Position numbers and translations under genes: made by a program
The notes under the pieces: model-generated
Database searches by the model: none
What the model was told of the DNA's origin: nothing
The model's input: only the letters and a program-made list of their open reading frames with translations
Assembly (NCBI GenBank): GCA_002384815.1
Contig: DGBN01000060.1
Location: 634-41,412 of the forward strand
DNA: 40,779 bases
DNA from: Oxalobacteraceae bacterium UBA4003
GTDB taxonomy: Bacteria > Pseudomonadota > Gammaproteobacteria > Burkholderiales > Burkholderiaceae_D
Direction: 5' to 3'
In this document: positions 39,206 through 40,779 of the stretch, piece by piece
Layout of the letters: every line of letters starts with the position of its first letter
Position numbering within the stretch: position 1 is the stretch's first letter

Positions 39206-39249
39206 AAAATAGGCGTTGAGAACATCTAATCGCTTTAAAACAGGCGTTG
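39206..39249 (+). repeat. Two 13-bp direct repeats over the petA promoter
   Basis: AAAATAGGCGTTG (39206-39218) and AAAACAGGCGTTG (39237-39249) match at 12 of 13 positions and are spaced 31 bases start to start, about three helical turns. The second copy runs from within the -35 hexamer into the spacer of the petA promoter. A weaker related block (AACAAGGCGAAG) is centred near 39170, 42 bases further up. Confidence 0.55.
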
Positions 39250-39262
39250 CCTCCGTTATAAT
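39234..39262 (+). promoter_or_regulatory. Predicted sigma-70 promoter for petAB
   Basis: TTTAAA (39234-39239, 4 of 6) and a perfect TATAAT (39257-39262) are separated by 17 bases. This predicts a start near 39269 and a leader of about 49 bases to petA. Confidence 0.65.
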
Positions 39263-39317
39263 CTAAGGTTGCTAGAAGTTTCGTACAGATTTCGCATTTT
39301 GACTGATTGGGGTTGGT

Positions 39318-39926
39318 ATGAGTAACGAAAAGCAGGTCGATTCCGGTCGACGTGGCTTACTTGTCGCTACATGTGCGGCAGGTGGCGTGGCTGGATTGGC
39401 CACAACAGGCGTATTGGTATCCACGTTTCAGCCGTCGGAACGTGCGAAAGCCGCTGGTGCTCCGGTTGAGGTTGATATTGCCGGTTTGGCACCGGGCGAA
39501 ATGAAAACGGTGGAATGGCGTGGCAAGCCGGTCTGGATCCTGAAGCGTTCGCCCGAAATGCTTGCAGGTATCAAGCAGGTCGATGGTGAACTGGCCGATC
39601 CAAACTCGGAACGCAAACCGGATGAATTGACGCCTGAATATGCGCGCAATGAATATCGCTCCATCAAGCCAGAAATTCTGGTTGCGGTCGGTATTTGTAC
39701 GCATCTGGGTTGTTCTCCTGTTACGCGCTTCCAGACTGGCGCGCAGCCATCGTTGCCGGACGACTGGCATGGCGGCTTCTTGTGTCCTTGCCACGGATCG
39801 ACCTTCGATCTGGCTGGTCGCGTATTCAAAAACAAGCCTGCGCCTGACAACCTCGAAGTACCACGTCACATGTTTGTTAGCGATTCCAAACTGGTCATCG
39901 GTAAAGACGAGAAAGGCGAGGCGTAA
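39318..39926 (+). CDS. petA: Ubiquinol-cytochrome c reductase Rieske iron-sulfur subunit
   Basis: PetA carries the Rieske 2Fe-2S centre that takes electrons from ubiquinol in the cytochrome bc1 complex. The 202-aa product has a twin-arginine signal anchor (Arg11-Arg12 in DSGRRGLLVAT) with a hydrophobic helix at about 13-36. The cluster ligands are in CTHLGC (Cys127, His129) and CPCHGS (Cys156, His159), with Cys132 and Cys158 forming the conserved disulfide. Export should use the Tat machinery encoded about 4 kb upstream. petB follows after two bases. Confidence 0.97.
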   Translation: MSNEKQVDSGRRGLLVATCAAGGVAGLATTGVLVSTFQPSERAKAAGAPVEVDIAGLAPGEMKTVEWRGKPVWILKRSPEMLAGIKQVDGELADPNSERKPDELTPEYARNEYRSIKPEILVAVGICTHLGCSPVTRFQTGAQPSLPDDWHGGFLCPCHGSTFDLAGRVFKNKPAPDNLEVPRHMFVSDSKLVIGKDEKGEA

Positions 39927-39928
39927 TC

Positions 39929-40779
39929 ATGGCTTTCCACGAAAAACAACTCCCTGCCGACGCGCCTGTCGCAGAAAAGGCCTTGAACTGGGTGGATGCC
40001 CGCTTCCCGCTGTCGTCGACATGGAAAGCGCATCTGTCCGAGTACTATGCGCCAAAAAACTTCAATTTCCTGTACGTCTTCGGTTCGCTGGCACTGCTGG
40101 TGCTGGTGATCCAGATCGTGACCGGTATTTTCCTCGTCATGCATTACAAACCGGACGCTGCGCTTGCATTCGCTTCGGTTGAGTACATCATGCGCGACGT
40201 GTCGTGGGGCTGGCTGGTGCGTTATATGCACTCGACCGGCGCTTCGGCGTTCTTCGTCGTGGTCTATATTCATATGTTGCGCGGCCTGCTGTACGGTTCG
40301 TATCGCAAACCGCGTGAGCTGGTCTGGTTGTTCGGCGTCGGGATTTTCCTGTGCCTGATGGCGGAAGCCTTCTTTGGTTACCTGCTGCCTTGGGGCCAGA
40401 TGTCGTATTGGGGTGCACAGGTTATTGTTAACTTGTTCGGTGCGATTCCTTTCATCGGTCCTGATCTGTCCTTGTGGATACGTGGTGATTACGTCGTCTC
40501 CGATGCAACCTTGAACCGCTTTTTCGCTTTCCACGTGATCGCGATTCCGCTGGTTTTGATCGGTCTGGTTGTGGCGCACATCGTCGCCTTGCACGAAGTA
40601 GGTTCGAGCAATCCGGATGGTGTTGAGATCAAGGAAAAACTGGACGAAAAAGGCATTCCGCTCGACGGCATTCCTTTCCATCCTTACTACTCGGTACACG
40701 ATATCTTCATCGTGACGATTTTCCTGTTCGTGTTCACCAGTGTGGTGTTCTTCGCGCCGGAAATGGGTGGTTACTTCCT
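39929..40779 (+). CDS. petB: Ubiquinol-cytochrome c reductase cytochrome b subunit (first 283 residues; truncated by window end)
   Basis: PetB is the membrane cytochrome b of complex bc1 and holds hemes bL and bH and both quinone sites. The frame from ATG 39929 reads MAFHEKQLPADAP and is open to the last base. It shows the first heme-ligand helix (RYMHSTGASAFFVVVYIHMLRG region), the GYLLPWGQMSYWGAQV quinone-site segment and the next ligand helix (FHVIAIPLVLIGLVVAHIVALHE). The sequence stops at PEMGGYF, before the family's PEWY/PVWY motif. Cytochrome c1 would lie beyond the window. Confidence 0.96.
   Translation, partial: MAFHEKQLPADAPVAEKALNWVDARFPLSSTWKAHLSEYYAPKNFNFLYVFGSLALLVLVIQIVTGIFLVMHYKPDAALAFASVEYIMRDVSWGWLVRYMHSTGASAFFVVVYIHMLRGLLYGSYRKPRELVWLFGVGIFLCLMAEAFFGYLLPWGQMSYWGAQVIVNLFGAIPFIGPDLSLWIRGDYVVSDATLNRFFAFHVIAIPLVLIGLVVAHIVALHEVGSSNPDGVEIKEKLDEKGIPLDGIPFHPYYSVHDIFIVTIFLFVFTSVVFFAPEMGGYF

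Noticed and set aside
1..40779. CRISPR arrays, tRNA or rRNA genes, insertion sequences, prophage
   Set aside because: No regularly spaced repeats, no cloverleaf or rRNA signatures, no transposase or phage proteins were seen on either strand.

Overview
The window is 40.8 kb of dense chromosomal housekeeping DNA. Gene families and gene order (mrcA divergent from pilMNOPQ, then aroKB, dgt, gltBD, mla, murA, his, hinT, tatABC and petAB) point to a betaproteobacterium of the Burkholderiales, most like the Oxalobacteraceae (Herminiimonas/Janthinobacterium type). That placement is inferred from synteny and protein style; no search was run. I see no rRNA, tRNA, insertion sequence, prophage or CRISPR array.

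Layout. 1-1.2 kb: the 5' part of lysA and the small lipoprotein gene lptM on the minus strand, divergent from cyaY. 1.6-4.0 kb: mrcA (penicillin-binding protein 1A, minus strand). 4.1-9.2 kb: the type IV pilus assembly operon pilMNOPQ. 9.3-12.0 kb: aroK, aroB and dgt. 12.2-18.4 kb: gltB and gltD, with strong RNA hairpins between and after them. 18.7-22.8 kb: mlaFEDACB, the retrograde phospholipid transport system of the outer membrane. 22.9-24.6 kb: an ABC-2 transporter pair (yadG/yadH type). 24.6-32.9 kb: ibaG, murA and the histidine operon hisG-hisD-[DNA methyltransferase]-hisB-hisH-hisA-hisF-hisI-hisE. 33.0-35.1 kb: hinT and tatABC. 35.1-37.7 kb: a DUF2461 gene and a membrane-anchored HtrA protease (minus strand), head to head with a NIF3-family gene. 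37.8-39.0 kb: an orphan NarL-type response regulator convergent with mscL. 39.3 kb to the end: petA and the first part of petB of the cytochrome bc1 complex.

The genes form coherent modules: envelope building and lipid homeostasis (mrcA, murA, mla, htrA, mscL), pilus export, nitrogen assimilation (gltBD), amino-acid and aromatic biosynthesis (lysA, aroKB, his), and Tat export next to a Tat-dependent Rieske protein (petA).

Points most worth a second look: an orphan beta-class adenine DNA methyltransferase in the operon position where hisC is normally found; two 9-G tracts inside pilQ; a five-codon mini-ORF that duplicates the start of murA and ends directly on its ATG; a perfect 7-3-7 palindrome at the promoter of the orphan response regulator; phased 13-bp direct repeats over the petA promoter; stable intercistronic hairpins in gltBD and tat; and a codon-usage change inside gltB near 15.7 kb that could mark recombination or an assembly join. 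No clearly undescribed multi-gene system is present.
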